Shown here: piece by piece, positions 21,233 to 32,919 of the stretch
Layout: each line of letters opens with the position of its first letter
How positions within the stretch are numbered: position 1 is the first letter of the stretch
Source of the DNA: Ophiura sarsii
Lineage: Eukaryota > Echinodermata > Ophiuroidea > Amphilepidida > Ophiuridae
DNA length: 64,000 nucleotides
NCBI GenBank assembly: GCA_035610835.1
Contig: CM069447.1
Coordinates: forward strand, 43,745,893-43,809,892
Reading direction: 5' to 3'
The notes under the pieces: model-generated
Told to the model about the DNA's origin: nothing
The model's input: only the letters and a program-made list of their open reading frames with translations
Databases searched by the model: none
Translations under genes and position numbers: made by a program

Positions 21233-22230
21233 AAGCTGGCTACGCCAGGATTCGCGCATGTTGGATGTGCCGGCCCGCCGCGCGCCAGTCGGGTCCGCAT
21301 TGCGGCGGCGTTAGTCACTCTCGATCATAGTTCGGCGTGGCCCCTCGCTACACGGCTCGATCCTCATGGCGGCAAGCTAGTTATTATCACATCAAACCAC
21401 TTCTGGATGTTATCATCAATGGCAATGCATTGTCGGCTGCTTTAGTCAAAATTAAATATTATATACCAAGGGATATACAACTGTCACTGGATATACCCAC
21501 TTTGCCTATCCCGTCAACGTCTGAATCTTTTCCGTGAACTTTTCCTGATTGGGCTTTTCCACCCCCAAACTGGCCGGAGCCCGGGTGTTAGATCTACGGT
21601 TGATTAGCGCATTACAAGAAGTTGTGTCACTTGCCATGCAGCACATACTCATTAGGCATTTGTCCAAAATGTTTGTGGACAAATCCAAAGCGATCGGACG
21701 CATGCGTAGAAAAAAATGTTGTCCCCTTGACTCTCCAGAGGGCCTTTTTGATATTCAGACGATGGCGGACATAGGTTCGTGTGACGAATATTCTAGGTGA
21801 AATTCGATGTGGGAACGCTCGGACTGTAGGGAACGATGATATTTCTGACTTCAACAGCGCCTGGGCATCGTTCGGGGACCGTTTGATTATCACTCAGGTC
21901 GTGTCAGTATGAAATTAGGTAAAACACTCCGACATAAAATTGAAATCCACGGAGATTCAAAGATTACGGCCGTTCGTGTCCACTATGGTCTGGTACTTTT
22001 CATTTTCGACTTCACAAATGACGTATATTCATTGATATGATTATTCATTGTATATTCATGTACGTCGATGCTTTCGGCGATTCGAACAATACAGTGTCAG
22101 CCGCCTGGCAGTGTTGGCAAGTGGTTATCACTGATTATATAACATTGGGGTCAATACAATATGTTGGAAACTCCCATTCACTTTTTAAGGGCGATAGAGG
22201 GCAGGGGGCACAATTTATACTTCTAATCTA
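21233..22230. other. GC-richer unique segment, no gene assigned
   Basis: Between 21233 and 21890 base composition is less AT-rich and contains several CpGs. Overlapping short frames (about 80 codons, for example at 21549-21800) show no family motif. It could be an old exon or promoter region; I cannot support a call. Confidence 0.3.
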
Positions 22231-22231
22231 T

Positions 22232-22405
22232 GTGGGATATAACTAGTTTCCCTTGATAGCTCAGATGGTAAAGGGTTCGCTTGGAGAACGAAAGGTCCGG
22301 GGTTCGAAATCGATCCTTCTGCTCTGCACATTTTTATATGATTTATTTTTTTCTCGTCAAAATCATTTTTTGTGTGTGATTTATTTATGAATGTTTGGTT
22401 CAATC
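22232..22405 (+). repeat. tRNA-derived SINE-like copy (plus)
   Basis: TAACTAGTTTCCCTTGATAG then TAGCTCAGATGGTAAAG (A box) and GGTCCGGGGTTCGAAATC (B box), followed by an AT-rich tail. Acceptor and T stems do not pair properly, so this is not a working tRNA. It is the inverted partner of 22905-23062. Confidence 0.65.
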
Positions 22406-22578
22406 CTTTTTCATAAGTTAACAGATCCCCACCATTCTAGTATAAATAATCCCAGAGCAACAAACAAACAACAAACCTCGGCATAGTGCTCGGGATCAGA
22501 GAGACTTTAAAGTTGTATTGTATTTCCTGGTATAAAAGACGCGACGTATTTTTTTCATATACACACGGAGTCACGGAC

Positions 22579-22707
22579 TAGAACTGGAATCGGCCACTCG
22601 CGGAAATATAATACTATCACATGAGCGGCGAAGCCGCTCACGAGCGGCGTAAGCTTCGCCGTTCGAAATCAGTGTACTAAGGCCGTGAGTGACCGATTCC
22701 AGTTCTA
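22579..22707. mobile_element. hAT-like MITE with 8-bp target duplication
   Basis: 129 bp with inverted ends TAGAACTGGAATCGG(C/T)CACTC. Flanked by identical TCACGGAC at 22571-22578 and 22708-22715; an 8-bp duplication is diagnostic for hAT-type insertion. The interior has palindromes GAGCGGCGAAGCCGCTC and CGGCGTAAGCTTCGCCG. Confidence 0.85.
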
Positions 22708-22904
22708 TCACGGACGGCCCATGATGTGACGTTTAGAAGATGGTTTTCATGACAATGTTTTGCTTCAATTACACCTGATTTTCATCATTATGCGTATGTG
22801 TCTTTTGAAACTAATATTTGAGTGGGTGAAGGGATAACCTGAGCACAATCGCACCCAGACGGAATATCGGGTAAGAAACATGGTCATCATAAATCATCAT
22901 TTAT

Positions 22905-23062
22905 AAAACAAAACAATCATAAATAAATTAAAAACCCAACAAAATTGATTTTGATGAGTGTAAAAAAATCCGTGACATTGTGCAGGATCGAACTCCGGAC
23001 CTCCCGTTCTTCAAGCGAGCGCTTTACCATCTACGCTATCAAGGGAAACTAGTTATAACCGG
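22905..23062 (-). repeat. tRNA-Phe-derived SINE-like copy (minus)
   Basis: On the minus strand: CCCTTGATAGCGTAGATGG, an anticodon-loop-like TTGAAGA (GAA, Phe) and GGAGTTCGATCC. The T stem is mismatched, indicating a derived repeat. It mirrors 22232-22405, including the flanking TAACTAGTTTCCC, so the pair may be the ends of one inverted-repeat element or two SINEs head to head. Confidence 0.6.
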
Positions 23063-23064
23063 GA

Positions 23065-23575
23065 GATTCAAACACTTTATTGTCAAGTGCCAAATGTTGG
23101 TCACTACAATTGAGCTTCACATCTGGCTTCAAATGATGCGGCAAAAATCGTCTTAAACACTATTACTATTTCAAACACGAAGGATATCAAACAACTCATT
23201 ATAATGTGCCACTGTATAGATGGATTTTTTACGACGTTGTAAAATAAGGGATTTACGGACGTTTTCATCTAAAATTGGCTACCATTTCTTCCAGTTCATG
23301 TCAGTATTTACGCCGATGCAGTAGCATGAAATCTCACATTTCGGGTCGTTGGTGTCTGAATATATTGATTCGATAAAACAGTATGAAGTAAAATAGATGT
23401 ATTCTTCATTGCAGGTTAGTGGGTAAACGATCAGCGGTCTCCTTTTGTATATATTTCGTCCTAAATAAGTGTTAGTTATTTATAAATAGGTAATCGACTA
23501 AATTTGAATTTTTCGTGTTTACATTAGGACGCCCTCGTACCTAATAATTTGGGGTCAAATCGAAGTTGCTTTCCC
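23065..23575. other. intergenic, no gene seen
   Basis: No motif or open frame of note before the receptor scrap. Confidence 0.4.
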
Positions 23576-23579
23576 GACT

Positions 23580-23730
23580 GCCAGAGCCGTCGGATACGCT
23601 ACGCGCTTGGAGACAGACAAGGAGAACTGTGTAACGCTCCCGAGAGTGACGTCTAAAATAACACTTTTTAAATTCAAAAGCGCCCCCATGTTAAATTGCA
23701 ATTGTAACCATTTGCCAGCACTTTTGAAGA
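23580..23730 (+). pseudogene. GPCR C-terminal fragment plus 3' flank
   Basis: PEPSDTLRAWRQ is followed by a small insertion that shifts the frame before the expected RGLC; the DNA then continues GTAACGCTCCC, GAGTGACGTCTAAAATAACA and the family 3' flank. Only the last 20 or so codons of a receptor related to 1-522 and 9528-9985 survive. Confidence 0.8.
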
Positions 23731-24049
23731 ACAAAATTAATCGTCTTGTCTCCTATAATATCTCAAAGCGTTTTTTGTTCCTTTGGTGGATATTTTATCA
23801 AGTTGGCAGCCATCTTGATTGTGTTTTGTGGTCCAGTAAATAAGAATAAGACATGACCAGTCCATTGCCCGACTGGTATGAGATATTAATGCGAAAATGT
23901 CCAACTAATTTCATCGACATCCAAAAGGTAACTGATTTGGATTTGGATGACCTCGAATTATGTCTACATATCACACCTGTTCGTGTATTATTATTATTAA
24001 CAGGACGACCTCAATATTCACCTTACCGAAATAACCAATATTGATTCCG
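23731..24049. other. intergenic, no gene seen
   Basis: Short frame at 23853-24044 (63 codons) has no recognisable features. Confidence 0.35.
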
Positions 24050-27000
24050 CCCAAGTTACCCAGGGGGCCAGCTTAACCCCCCTGTACCCCCCTGTACCCC
24101 CATGCTGTAAAAGGTTGGTGGGTATAACAGATAACCATTAGGACCTATTCAACATTCCTAGAGTGGACAACCTAAAATATCAGGTGCACAAATATGGGAA
24201 ACGGGGGTTCAAAGTTCAGGGGGGGCGGGGGGAAATTTGGTAAAATTTGAGCAAACCATATCATGTTTAGTATCAAATTATAGTAAATTTCATTCTGAAC
24301 ATGAGTTATGACGTTTATATTGTTGTAAAACAATTTGTTTTAAGTTTATGACCTAAAACTGAATGTTGGACACAGAATTCCTCTGAAAGTGTACTCAACA
24401 TCCTTTTTACTGCTCTCAGTAGCAGCGTTATTATAGTGTATGTAATCATTGGTTCACTAATTTGGTTCATATATACTAGTGTTATGATATGTTTATAATA
24501 TACATATCAACCTCCTAATAACCACATCTAAAGCATTTGAAAATCAGTGTATTAAAAAGAATGACATTGAATGGACTGACGAGTTATCACCCATTGTCGA
24601 GATTCAGCTCGATACAAATCTAGGTAGAGATACGCGATTGAAGACAATCCAAAATGCGCATTTGAAGCTGCATGTTTTACAAAGTCTTCTTCATGAGTTT
24701 CAAGTTCAGCTATCCGAGAAGCCAACAGCAACCTTCTGGCTGATATTTCTTAAGATGTGTGATATACTACTAAAATGCATCTACTATGAGAGAGAAGGAG
24801 ACTGGTATGGGCATCTGTGAGAATCAGCAAACATGCTTCCCTACCTATAACTGCTGCAGGACACTACAAATATGGCCAGCAATCACTACCACAATATTTG
24901 TATAAGATGAAACTGTAGCTCCTAGTGTCCATCAATCTTTTCTTCAGGGAGATTTTGTCGCGAGACGAGCTCACACGGCAGTCATAATGCTGTTTCCCCC
25001 GACATGTTATTGGAGCAGACATATAATGCAGATGCGAAAGAGTCTAGTGGCTTAGATGGTGTCACCCAGAATGAATCAGCCCGAAAAAATGGGTGTTCAC
25101 TAAACCCTTAACAGCAGCTGCATAATTTCAGCTTAAATCCATGCTAGACATGAACCCTGAAACACAGAACCCACCCACACCATGAATCTTGTAAAGCACA
25201 TGACATAAATTGCCCGCTTAGGAGCGCTATTAATTCGGTCTGGTGAACCTATTGTTATCAATTTCTACGAGAGGATTTCCTGGTTGTATATTTAAATCCG
25301 AGCGGTACTACTAGCTAACTGCATGGGTGAGTTTCCATTATGTTGCAAATTACATCCACTCTCATGCGTTTAAACTACTCAATGGGCGTTGCAATACAAT
25401 CGGTTGGTTGCACACGAGAATTATGTCATAGCAACCAGCTCTGATGGCAGGCGAATATTTAAATTTTGTGCCGTTTTTTAGGGCAACAATTTATAGCGCT
25501 GCTAAGCGGGCCTTGTAGCGTAATGACTAGTGGCAAAGGATGCTAATCTTGTTTTACATATCACAGATGCCACTGAAGACAATAATAAGTGGAGCAATCC
25601 ATTCACATTGCAAACGCCTCAACTGGTTAACATCTCAACTGGACAGAGAGCAGATGAAATAGTGAAAACACAACTGACAATCATCAGTCCGCGAAATTGG
25701 CAAAAAAACATTGGAACAAGCAATAGCAGGCAACGACAAGAAGAAGAAAATCGTAAAACTCAACACATTCCATACTCGGAACCAAAAATAAAGACACCTG
25801 CATCAAAGAAAACGAAAGGAAAGAGTGTTGAAGTAGTCGCTGTTATGAGGATGACACAGGTTATGGCTAGTGGTGTTGATGTAGATATCACAGATTTTAT
25901 TGGAAAGATGAAACCGGAGTATCTGATGTATCAGAACTGCACTCAGGATTGACAACCGCTCTTATCATAGATTGGATGTATTGCGTGAGTAGATGGCTTT
26001 TCAAGAAGGATGTTCCTTTTCCTGAAGTAGCGAAGCGGTATCAAGAACAGATATTACTTGATATACTATCAGACACCAAAGCCATTCACTTTTGTGCAGA
26101 CAGGTATATAGCAACAGCCTGAACACATCTGAACGAGATCATAGGGCAACCATAACCGGATCTGAAACCCTAAAGATTTATGATGTCAATGACAATTACA
26201 GAACCCCTGAACCACAGACATTCTTAAAGGTATCCGAAAATAAAGCCGCATTGCTCAACTACTTATGTGAAAATTGGGTAGCCAATGAGCAGAATAATCC
26301 ACATCTTGGAACCGTGAAATTATACTTGGCAGGAGGATTCAATGATGCAAAGAAGAGTGTGTTACTTTCAAATGGCCATATCTCTGATGTACCAGACCTA
26401 GAGTCAAACCAGGAAGAGGCAGACACACGTATGATATTGCTTGCCATTTAAATGTTACTCAAGATGATGATGTGAAACGCATTGTCGTGCATACAAATGA
26501 CACTGATGTAATAGTTCTCAGCATATATTACTACACGACATACTTAAAAGATTCAAATCTTCAAGAGATGTGGATCAGAACCCAACAAGATAGCTAGCTA
26601 ACCGATACACGAGATGGTTAATAAGCTTGACGATGAAATGCCGTGCACTCCCTTTCATTCATAGCATTAGTAGTAAGGAAATTACAAGCTATCCATTCTT
26701 TACAGGGAAAAGGTCATGGCTACAGAGATACAAAGAGGTAGAGCTGGATTTAATTGCCGGGTTTGCTGAGGAGAATGAGTATAAGTTGACTGAAGACATC
26801 ATCGACCAGGCAAGGAAGTTACTCATAACACTATACAGTAAAGCTGGCGATGACTCTCTTTTCTCTTCTCTAGAAGAAATCAGGGCACATAAACTCTTGA
26901 ACAAGAATAACACAGTGTTGAAAATGCTGCCTGCTACCGAAGGTGCATTATGCAGCACTTAAAGCGTGCTGCACTCGCAACAATCACTGACAAGACAGCA

Positions 27001-27803
27001 CACCATGCGGAACACAATCTCCCTTCAGCAGAAGAATATGGCTGGTCTTTGAAAGACGGTATGTTTGTACTCATTACAATGACAATATCATCATGGCCAC
27101 AGGATGTCAAGAAGGGAGTATCATGCGGCTGCAAGAGTGTGCCTTTCTGCAGCAAGAACTGTGCATGTGGAAAACAATCAGTTGCGTGCTACATAGGATG
27201 AAGTGCAAGTGCAAGTGTAAGTGCAAGTGCAAAAGGCTCTCCTTCCATATGCAGTCGTGCAAAGCATGCTGAAAAAGTAACTTTGGAAAGTGATGACACT
27301 GACAGTAGCAGTAACGATGAGCATGAACCTGACAATTGAAGATTATGAGCAATAAATACTGAGGATGCTGTGCAGGTTGAAAACATGTATGTTGTATAAC
27401 TCTAGGATGTGCATATTATGATGCTGGTTATATAGCGTTATCCGATGAAACTTCATGAGTTTCACATAAACCATGTACACAATACACGTATAAAGATAGG
27501 GTTTTGATACATGCATTCATTTTTTGTTTGTTATATTATGAAAAGGAATTGTATGACCAAAGAACTATTACAATATGACATGTTCAACATCAAATTTGCT
27601 TTCATTTGATACCAAACACGTTATGGTTCGCTAAAATTTTCACAAAATCTGACCCCCCCATCGTTCACCCGATTTTTTAGGTTGTCCACCCTAGGGGTGT
27701 TGTATAGGTCCTAATGGTTATCTGTATACCCACCAACCATTTACAGCACGGGGGTACAGGGGGAGATATAAATACTTGATTTGGCCCCCTAGGTAAGTTG
27801 TAA
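24050..27803 (+). mobile_element. 3.75-kb TIR DNA transposon with decayed gene
   Basis: Ends are inverted: AAGTTACCCAGGGGGCCA left and AACTTACCTAGGGGGCCA read inward from the right. Further in, CCCCATGCTGTAAAAGGTTG and CCCCGTGCTGTAAATGGTTG match, then GATAACCATTAGGACCTAT and GTGGACAACCTAAAA in both arms, giving arms of at least 150 bp with weaker matching to about 280 bp. The interior carries the remains of a multi-domain protein found widely in animal genomes. Superfamily not assigned. Confidence 0.7.
24545..27330 (+). pseudogene. transposon-borne multi-domain protein, decayed
   Basis: Conceptual pieces in order: a segment with SKHASLPITAAGHYKYGQQS, then LEQTYNADAKESSGL (24800-25080), matching by memory a family of long uncharacterised animal proteins with AAGH...YxK and EQ...KxxGGLT motifs. 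A variable Thr/Lys stretch (25530-25952) follows, then NQEEADTRMI and HTNDTDVIVLS (26400-26520), an acidic pattern resembling PIN/XPG-like nucleases (inference). FIHSIS...SYPFFTGKRSW (26655-26710) corresponds to the usual HxxSGCDTTS motif but with GCDTT lost. A Cys-rich tail (CGCKSVPFCSKNCACGKQ, 27120-27180) closes it. Several stops and frameshifts (for example at 26450 and 26594) break it. Confidence 0.6.
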
Positions 27804-28190
27804 GAAATGATTCTGTCCTGCTCGAGCTACGTACTAGCTTTAACCACGCAGATCGATTCACACTTCATCGCTGAACGTTGTCGATGCTAGTCTTTTACCA
27901 CAACTTTGCATATTGCAAAGATTTGTGCACACAATACATACGCCACGGCAAAAGACTAGCGTCGGCAGATGTAAGGTTGATGAAGTCTAACGTGTGTTCG
28001 TATTGAATTCTGTGTAAAAGCAACTTGATTCTACAAGAAAAAGAAGATTTTTTTAATCTATATCATTTTTTAACATGAGAAAATTGAAATAGTACTATAG
28101 ATGCATTAATCAGATAAAATTACACTTTAAGAAAATGTATGAAGGAAAAAAGGATAATTTTTAGGGGCACTTCTTTTTGCTTAGATTTGG
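27804..28190. other. spacer with short inverted repeat
   Basis: CGATGCTAGTCTTTTACC at about 27883 and its inverse GGCAAAAGACTAGCGTCG at about 27948 form a small imperfect palindrome with a 60-bp loop. Nothing else seen. Confidence 0.45.
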
Positions 28191-28670
28191 CGGTACCATT
28201 TCAACGCGAAAGAAATTTTAGTCGTCAAATATGTTTCCGTTTCACCAGTTCGTCATTATAATGTTATACGTAACTCAAAATCTGATATCGCATCCAAATA
28301 AAAATAATATGAGCACAATTCTGGATTTGGCCTAGGCCGGAGCTGGAATATCGGTTATCCCTACCATTTCAACGCGAGAGAAATTTTAGTCGTCAAATAT
28401 GTTTCCGTTTCACCGGTTCGTGACGTCATAATAATGTTATACGTAACTTAAAATCTGATATCGCATCCAAATAAGAAATAATATGAGCACAATTCTGGAT
28501 TTGGCCTAGGCCGGAGCTGGAATATCGGTTATCCCTATCATTTCAACGCGAGAGAAATGTTAGTCGTCAAATATATTTCCGTTTCACCGGTTCGTCATAA
28601 TATTGTTATACATAACTCAAAATCTGAAAGCGCATCCTAATTTTAAAAAAAAAATGATAACAATGATGGA
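28190..28670 (+). repeat. tandem repeat, period about 180 bp, 2.6 copies
   Basis: Units begin CCATTTCAACGCGA(A/G)AGAAAT at about 28196, 28369 and 28550 and include GTTTCCGTTTCACC, CTGATATCGCATCC and GGATTTGGCCTAGGCCGGAG. Copies are very similar. The array ends about 130 bp before the receptor start candidate, in its likely promoter region. Confidence 0.85.
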
Positions 28671-28797
28671 TTTTAGCAAGTTTTTAAACCATAACAATTA
28701 ATTAGAACCATTTAATAGTAAAACCGGGCTTGTATGAATGGCCACCGTCACATATAAATAGCTAAACACTGAGTAAATGAACAAAGAACATAAGAAA

Positions 28798-30186
28798 ATG
28801 GATCTAGCAGTGATAAAATGTTTTTAAAAGCATATAACGACTGAAGATCCTAATTCAACAATAGCTTCTGACGTCAACATTATAGCGTTCGATGACGAGT
28901 GGCAACGGATTCTTTTAGCGGTCATATTCATGATAGCGTCTGTAGCTGGGATTTTCGGTAATTCATTGGTTATATTATCAGTTCTACTATCTCGAAAGTT
29001 ACGGTCACCAACCAATGTATTTGTGGTAACTCTAAGCGTTGCAGACCTTTTGACCTGCCTCGCAATACCTTGGAACGTCGTAGCGCTTTTGAGTTTTAAA
29101 GGTTGGCCAATTGCGGGCTGGATCTGCAGTGTAGCCGCGGCAGTACTCTACGTCCCAACCCTCTGCAGCGTATTAACACTAGCCTCTATTGGAATCAACA
29201 GACTCATCATAATCACAAGACCAGTTCATGTTTACCAGAAGATATTTTGTACTAAGGTACTATGTATTTGGATCGCGCTTCTCTGGATATGGCCGTTCGT
29301 TCTAACTGTCGTCCCCCCTCTGTCAGGTTTCGGCGCACTGGGATACAACGAGCGTTTTCATTCTTGTAGCAGTGTTTCCGCCAATAAGTATTCTGATGAA
29401 TACGATTTGATGGTTTCCATGGCACTTTATCCCATCCCACTTGTGACTATCATAGTGGCTTACGTTTGGATCTTCATCCACGTCAGGAATAAAGCAAAAA
29501 AGGCGATCGGCACTGCGGCAACCACAGAAGACTCAATCAGCATGACGCCCGCTACCGGCAACACTCCGCAGCCATCTCCTACATCACTGAGAAAAAGTAA
29601 AGCGCCACCTGTGACGGTTACGGCTCTGAATAACAATCTAAATACTCATCAACAACCAATAACAGCTTTACCTGCCAGAATTCTTTTGGAGACGGATGCC
29701 CGTAAAACAAATTCTCTCCCCAGATCCGTACTTCCGGTCTCGACTAATAATGCGAAAATATCTCGCACCGGTTCGATCCCGTCACGTGATCCAAACAATC
29801 CAGTGATACGTCGAAAACAGGACGGCATGTCTTTCACAAAGCGAATTCGAACTACCATCAAGAAAGCGACTACCTTAAACCGGGTTAGCCGTCGACAGTT
29901 GGCGATTACCAAAAACATGTTTTACGTTGTGGTCGCGTACATGATATGTCTCACGCCTTTCGTATTTTGTCTCGTAGTAGACACGGATATGACGACACGT
30001 TTGATCCCGTACGCTTCGGCGCTAATATTCTTCAATTCTTGTATAAATCCAATGATATATGCGACTAAACATCCTTACTTCAAGAGGATATTTAGCTACC
30101 TTTTACGGTGTCAGTGGCATAAGATTCCGGAGCCATCGGATACGTTACGTATGCTACGACAAAGAGGATTATGCAACAGGAATTGA
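28798..30186 (+). CDS. rhodopsin-class GPCR; start unresolved
   Basis: Seven-TM receptor homologous to the 39.4 and 49.3 kb genes. Counting from the methionine at 28930: TM1 to residue 22, Cys66 before TM3 (disulfide partner Cys146 in ECL2), NRL 90-92 instead of DRY, TM5 160-184, Ser/Thr/Pro-rich ICL3 about 185-318, TM6 329-350, NPMIY 373-377 in TM7, Cys394 as possible palmitoylation site, and an LRMLRQRGLC tail. Homology extends upstream of 28930 (DDEWQRILLAVIF corresponds to the paralogues' N-terminus and TM1), and an in-frame ATG exists at 28798, but TAA at 28825 separates them. Starting at 28930 would cut TM1. So either a nonsense mutation, a sequencing error or a spliced 5' exon (AG at about 28830) is involved. 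Otherwise intact. Confidence 0.85.
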
Positions 30187-30198
30187 AACTTTGATCAA

Positions 30199-30204
30199 AA
30201 TAAA
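30199..30204 (+). terminator. candidate poly(A) signal
   Basis: AATAAA 13 bases after the receptor stop codon. This is unusually close, but no better signal is evident in the next 100 bases. Confidence 0.35.
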
Positions 30205-30372
30205 CACCGAAAAGTGATGAAGAAAGTTCCGCGCATATTACTAGAAAGGTCATTAATTCTGATCAGTTAATAACAATATAAAAAATGTGAAGAACTTTGT
30301 TCGCTACATTTTGATACCACATTTTGCAATTGCAGTTTAAGTTTTAATGCAAATATACTAATAGGTATCTTA

Positions 30373-30520
30373 AGGGCTGAGCAGACTCCACAACGCTCGA
30401 ACTCTTTGCGCTCTCACACATGCGTAGTAGCTCCACCACAACCAAATGACGCAGCCTGATTGGTCAACGGTGGTCAACGCTTGCGCTTAGCGTTGGAGCG
30501 TTGTGGAGTCTGCGAGCCCT
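30373..30520. mobile_element. Harbinger-like MITE, TTA target duplication
   Basis: Inverted ends AGGGCT...GCAGACTCCACAACGCTC. Flanked by TTA at 30370-30372 and 30521-30523. 148 bp, non-coding, with an interior matching the relic at 8130-8220. Confidence 0.75.
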
Positions 30521-30524
30521 TTAG

Positions 30525-31113
30525 ACGAAAAAACGCATGTTTTACGGGCCCGACCGACTTATTTTTCTCTCGAATTTTCTATTCCAAAAAAATTGGAAAT
30601 GTTTGGAAAATGATAGCACATTTTTTGCTAAAGTTTGCATTTAAAGAATCTTACTGTTTGAATTGTTTGCATTTTTGAATTTCGCCAACATTTGCCGATT
30701 TATTTTTGGAAAAAAGCTCGACCGACTGGACCAAAGAGGGCGTTTTCTCGTCGCATATGTTATTTCCATGTCTCGTTAGCCACAGAACACTGTAATGACA
30801 AGATTACACTCGCTCCTATATGTGGTATATGTATTGGATTATGTGTAAGCTTCAAGAAATTGGTCACATTAAAAAATGAACCATTTGTTGTCATAAATCG
30901 TTACCATGAATCGTATATAGACTATTCCACAGTTTTCTGTGACATGTAAATATATCTTAGAAAAATCACCCATAGATACCGAATTAAAGGTACCACCTCA
31001 GTATTGCGTGGTACCACCTCAGTATTGCGTGTCAACTTCCTATTTTAGCGGTGTTTAGTTTTATTAGTCCATGGACAATAGGTTTTGTGGTTGAAAGTGG
31101 TTCACAAGTGTAA
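30525..31113. other. intergenic with a short tandem duplication
   Basis: GGTACCACCTCAGTATTGCG is repeated in tandem at about 30989 and 31010. No gene seen. Confidence 0.5.
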
Positions 31114-31780
31114 ACAGGGTGAGTCAAAAAAACTGCAATAGTGGAAAGAAGCCATCTTGTTTTCAAATCCAAGTTGATGTTTGAAATTTTGCAAACGTTA
31201 TAAGAATAACATATTTGTTACTAATTTCATGTGAAAGAATGAAGTCAATCGCATCTTTTGTTTGCCTTTGGTGAACCTTTTTACCATGCACACATTTCAC
31301 ACGCTTGTCCACGAAACACCCAAAACAGGCATAAGATTGCAAAATGCGTCTCTCATTAACAATTGAAAATGTGAGTAAATTTGTGACGTAATTGGAATTT
31401 AATGCTTCATTTCTTGTTTATATGGGAGATAAAATAATCAATTTACATAACCCATTCTATGAATTCCTTATAATGCTCTAGAATTGAATAAAAATGAAAT
31501 TATTCCAAATTTTTGTTGGCGGGATAATCAAATATGAACATGAAATGTGTGCAATTTCAATTGAAAACCACTGTGCTCGTGGACAAACAAGTAAATTGGG
31601 TTGTGCAGCAAAAAGGTTCACCAAAGACAAACAAAAATTGCGATTGACTTCATTTTTTTCACATAAAGTTAAGAACAAATATATCATTCTTGCAACGTTT
31701 AAAAAGTTCTAAGCTTCAACTTGGTTTTGAAAACAAGATGGCTTCTTTCCACTATTGCATTTTTTTTTGACTCACCCTGT
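31114..31780. mobile_element. mariner-like palindromic MITE
   Basis: About 150-200-bp inverted arms beginning ACAGGGTGAGTCAAAAAAA, a mariner-type terminus, continuing through CAATAGTGGAAAGAAGCCAT and CTTTGGTGAACCTTTTT in both arms. The 667-bp element has no transposase. Target duplication is unclear (TAA left, AAA right). Confidence 0.7.
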
Positions 31781-32792
31781 AAAGTGGTTTCTATACTCTA
31801 TTTCTCTTCCTCAGGACAGTGATGTAACGTTGCAGGCGCAGCAAGTACGCATGCGTATATGTATCTTCCGCCTTTTCACTCGTGTGTATACACGCCAGTA
31901 CCTCGAGTAGGTGTCCGCGTTTATGTGCTGCTATTGGTGCATGACGCAGATACGTCACTATCTCGTGATAGATAAATAGACTATAGAATCGGTTAAAATC
32001 TCGTGAAATTTGAATAATTTTCTGGACTCTATGCAAAAATTGGGTCTTCATTTATGATCTTGATATGAGGGTCAGTACCCAGCGGAAATAAAATAAGTTG
32101 TAACAACGTTGATTGAATTTCATTGTTGAAATAACGTTGTATTTGGAAGTTGACATCAACCATATATTTCAACGATGATTCAATGTTGAATTCTGGTTGA
32201 TATCCTACGGTTGAAATTTGATTGAAACTGTGTTGAATTCTACTTAAAATTTAAAAATGTGCTTTGTGAAGCTTGAAAGGTCAACCAAAATGGTGATTCG
32301 TGTATGGTTTAATATTCAATGAAGGATATTTAAAAAGAAAATACAAAAATAATTACCTCTTGATATTACCCAGGAAACAAAATAAAGAGTTTCTAAGCTT
32401 GTATCATTTGTATCATACTGATGATGGCAGGTTACTACCCTGTAGGCCTATACGTCATATGTGTTACTCAGACTCGCACACGGAACCTCATTAGGTCGAT
32501 AGCATATTCATTCACTGATAACTTTTGTTTGTTCAGACCTTTCGACCGAGTCCCAGACAGATACCGAGTTGGGAGTTACACCCGTTACGTAGAAACGCGC
32601 ATTTGCATATACACCTAGCACCAAAAGTCTCGGACCAGGTGCTTTGATGTTGGCTAATTCAAAATAGATAATCTGTACCATAAATCTCCGATATACAGTA
32701 AATGAGAAAATGTCTTCTCCGCAGTTTGATACCTCATTCAAAAAAATCGAATGAATACTTTTAAAGTTACGGCGATGTCAATGACCGCGCAT
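31781..32792. other. intergenic with GTTGAA/TTCAAC-rich stretch
   Basis: Region 32090-32240 is built from variants of CAACGTTGATT, TTTCAACGATGATTCAATG and GTTGAAAT, a dispersed low-complexity repeat type in animals. No gene seen. Confidence 0.4.
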
Positions 32793-32917
32793 AATGGAAG
32801 ACATTACCTTAATCTTCCACACAGGGAGTGCACATTTCAAATGGAGTCACCCCAGGAGGTAACCCTATTTGCCATTCACACTCCCTATGGAGAAGAAGAT
32901 TAAGGGAATGTCTCCAT
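32793..32917. mobile_element. short inverted-repeat MITE
   Basis: ATGGAAGACATTACCTTAAT...CAGGGAGTG is inverted at the right end as CACTCCCTATGG...ATTAAGGGAATGTCTCCAT. About 125 bp, non-coding. Confidence 0.55.
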
Positions 32918-32919
32918 AG

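Noticed and set aside
21549..21893. Protein-coding exon in the GC-richer segment
   Set aside because: Overlapping frames on both strands, no motif and no splice context that I can support.
22250..22320. Functional tRNA gene
   Set aside because: A and B boxes are present but acceptor and T stems do not pair; the inverted partner shows it is a tRNA-derived repeat.
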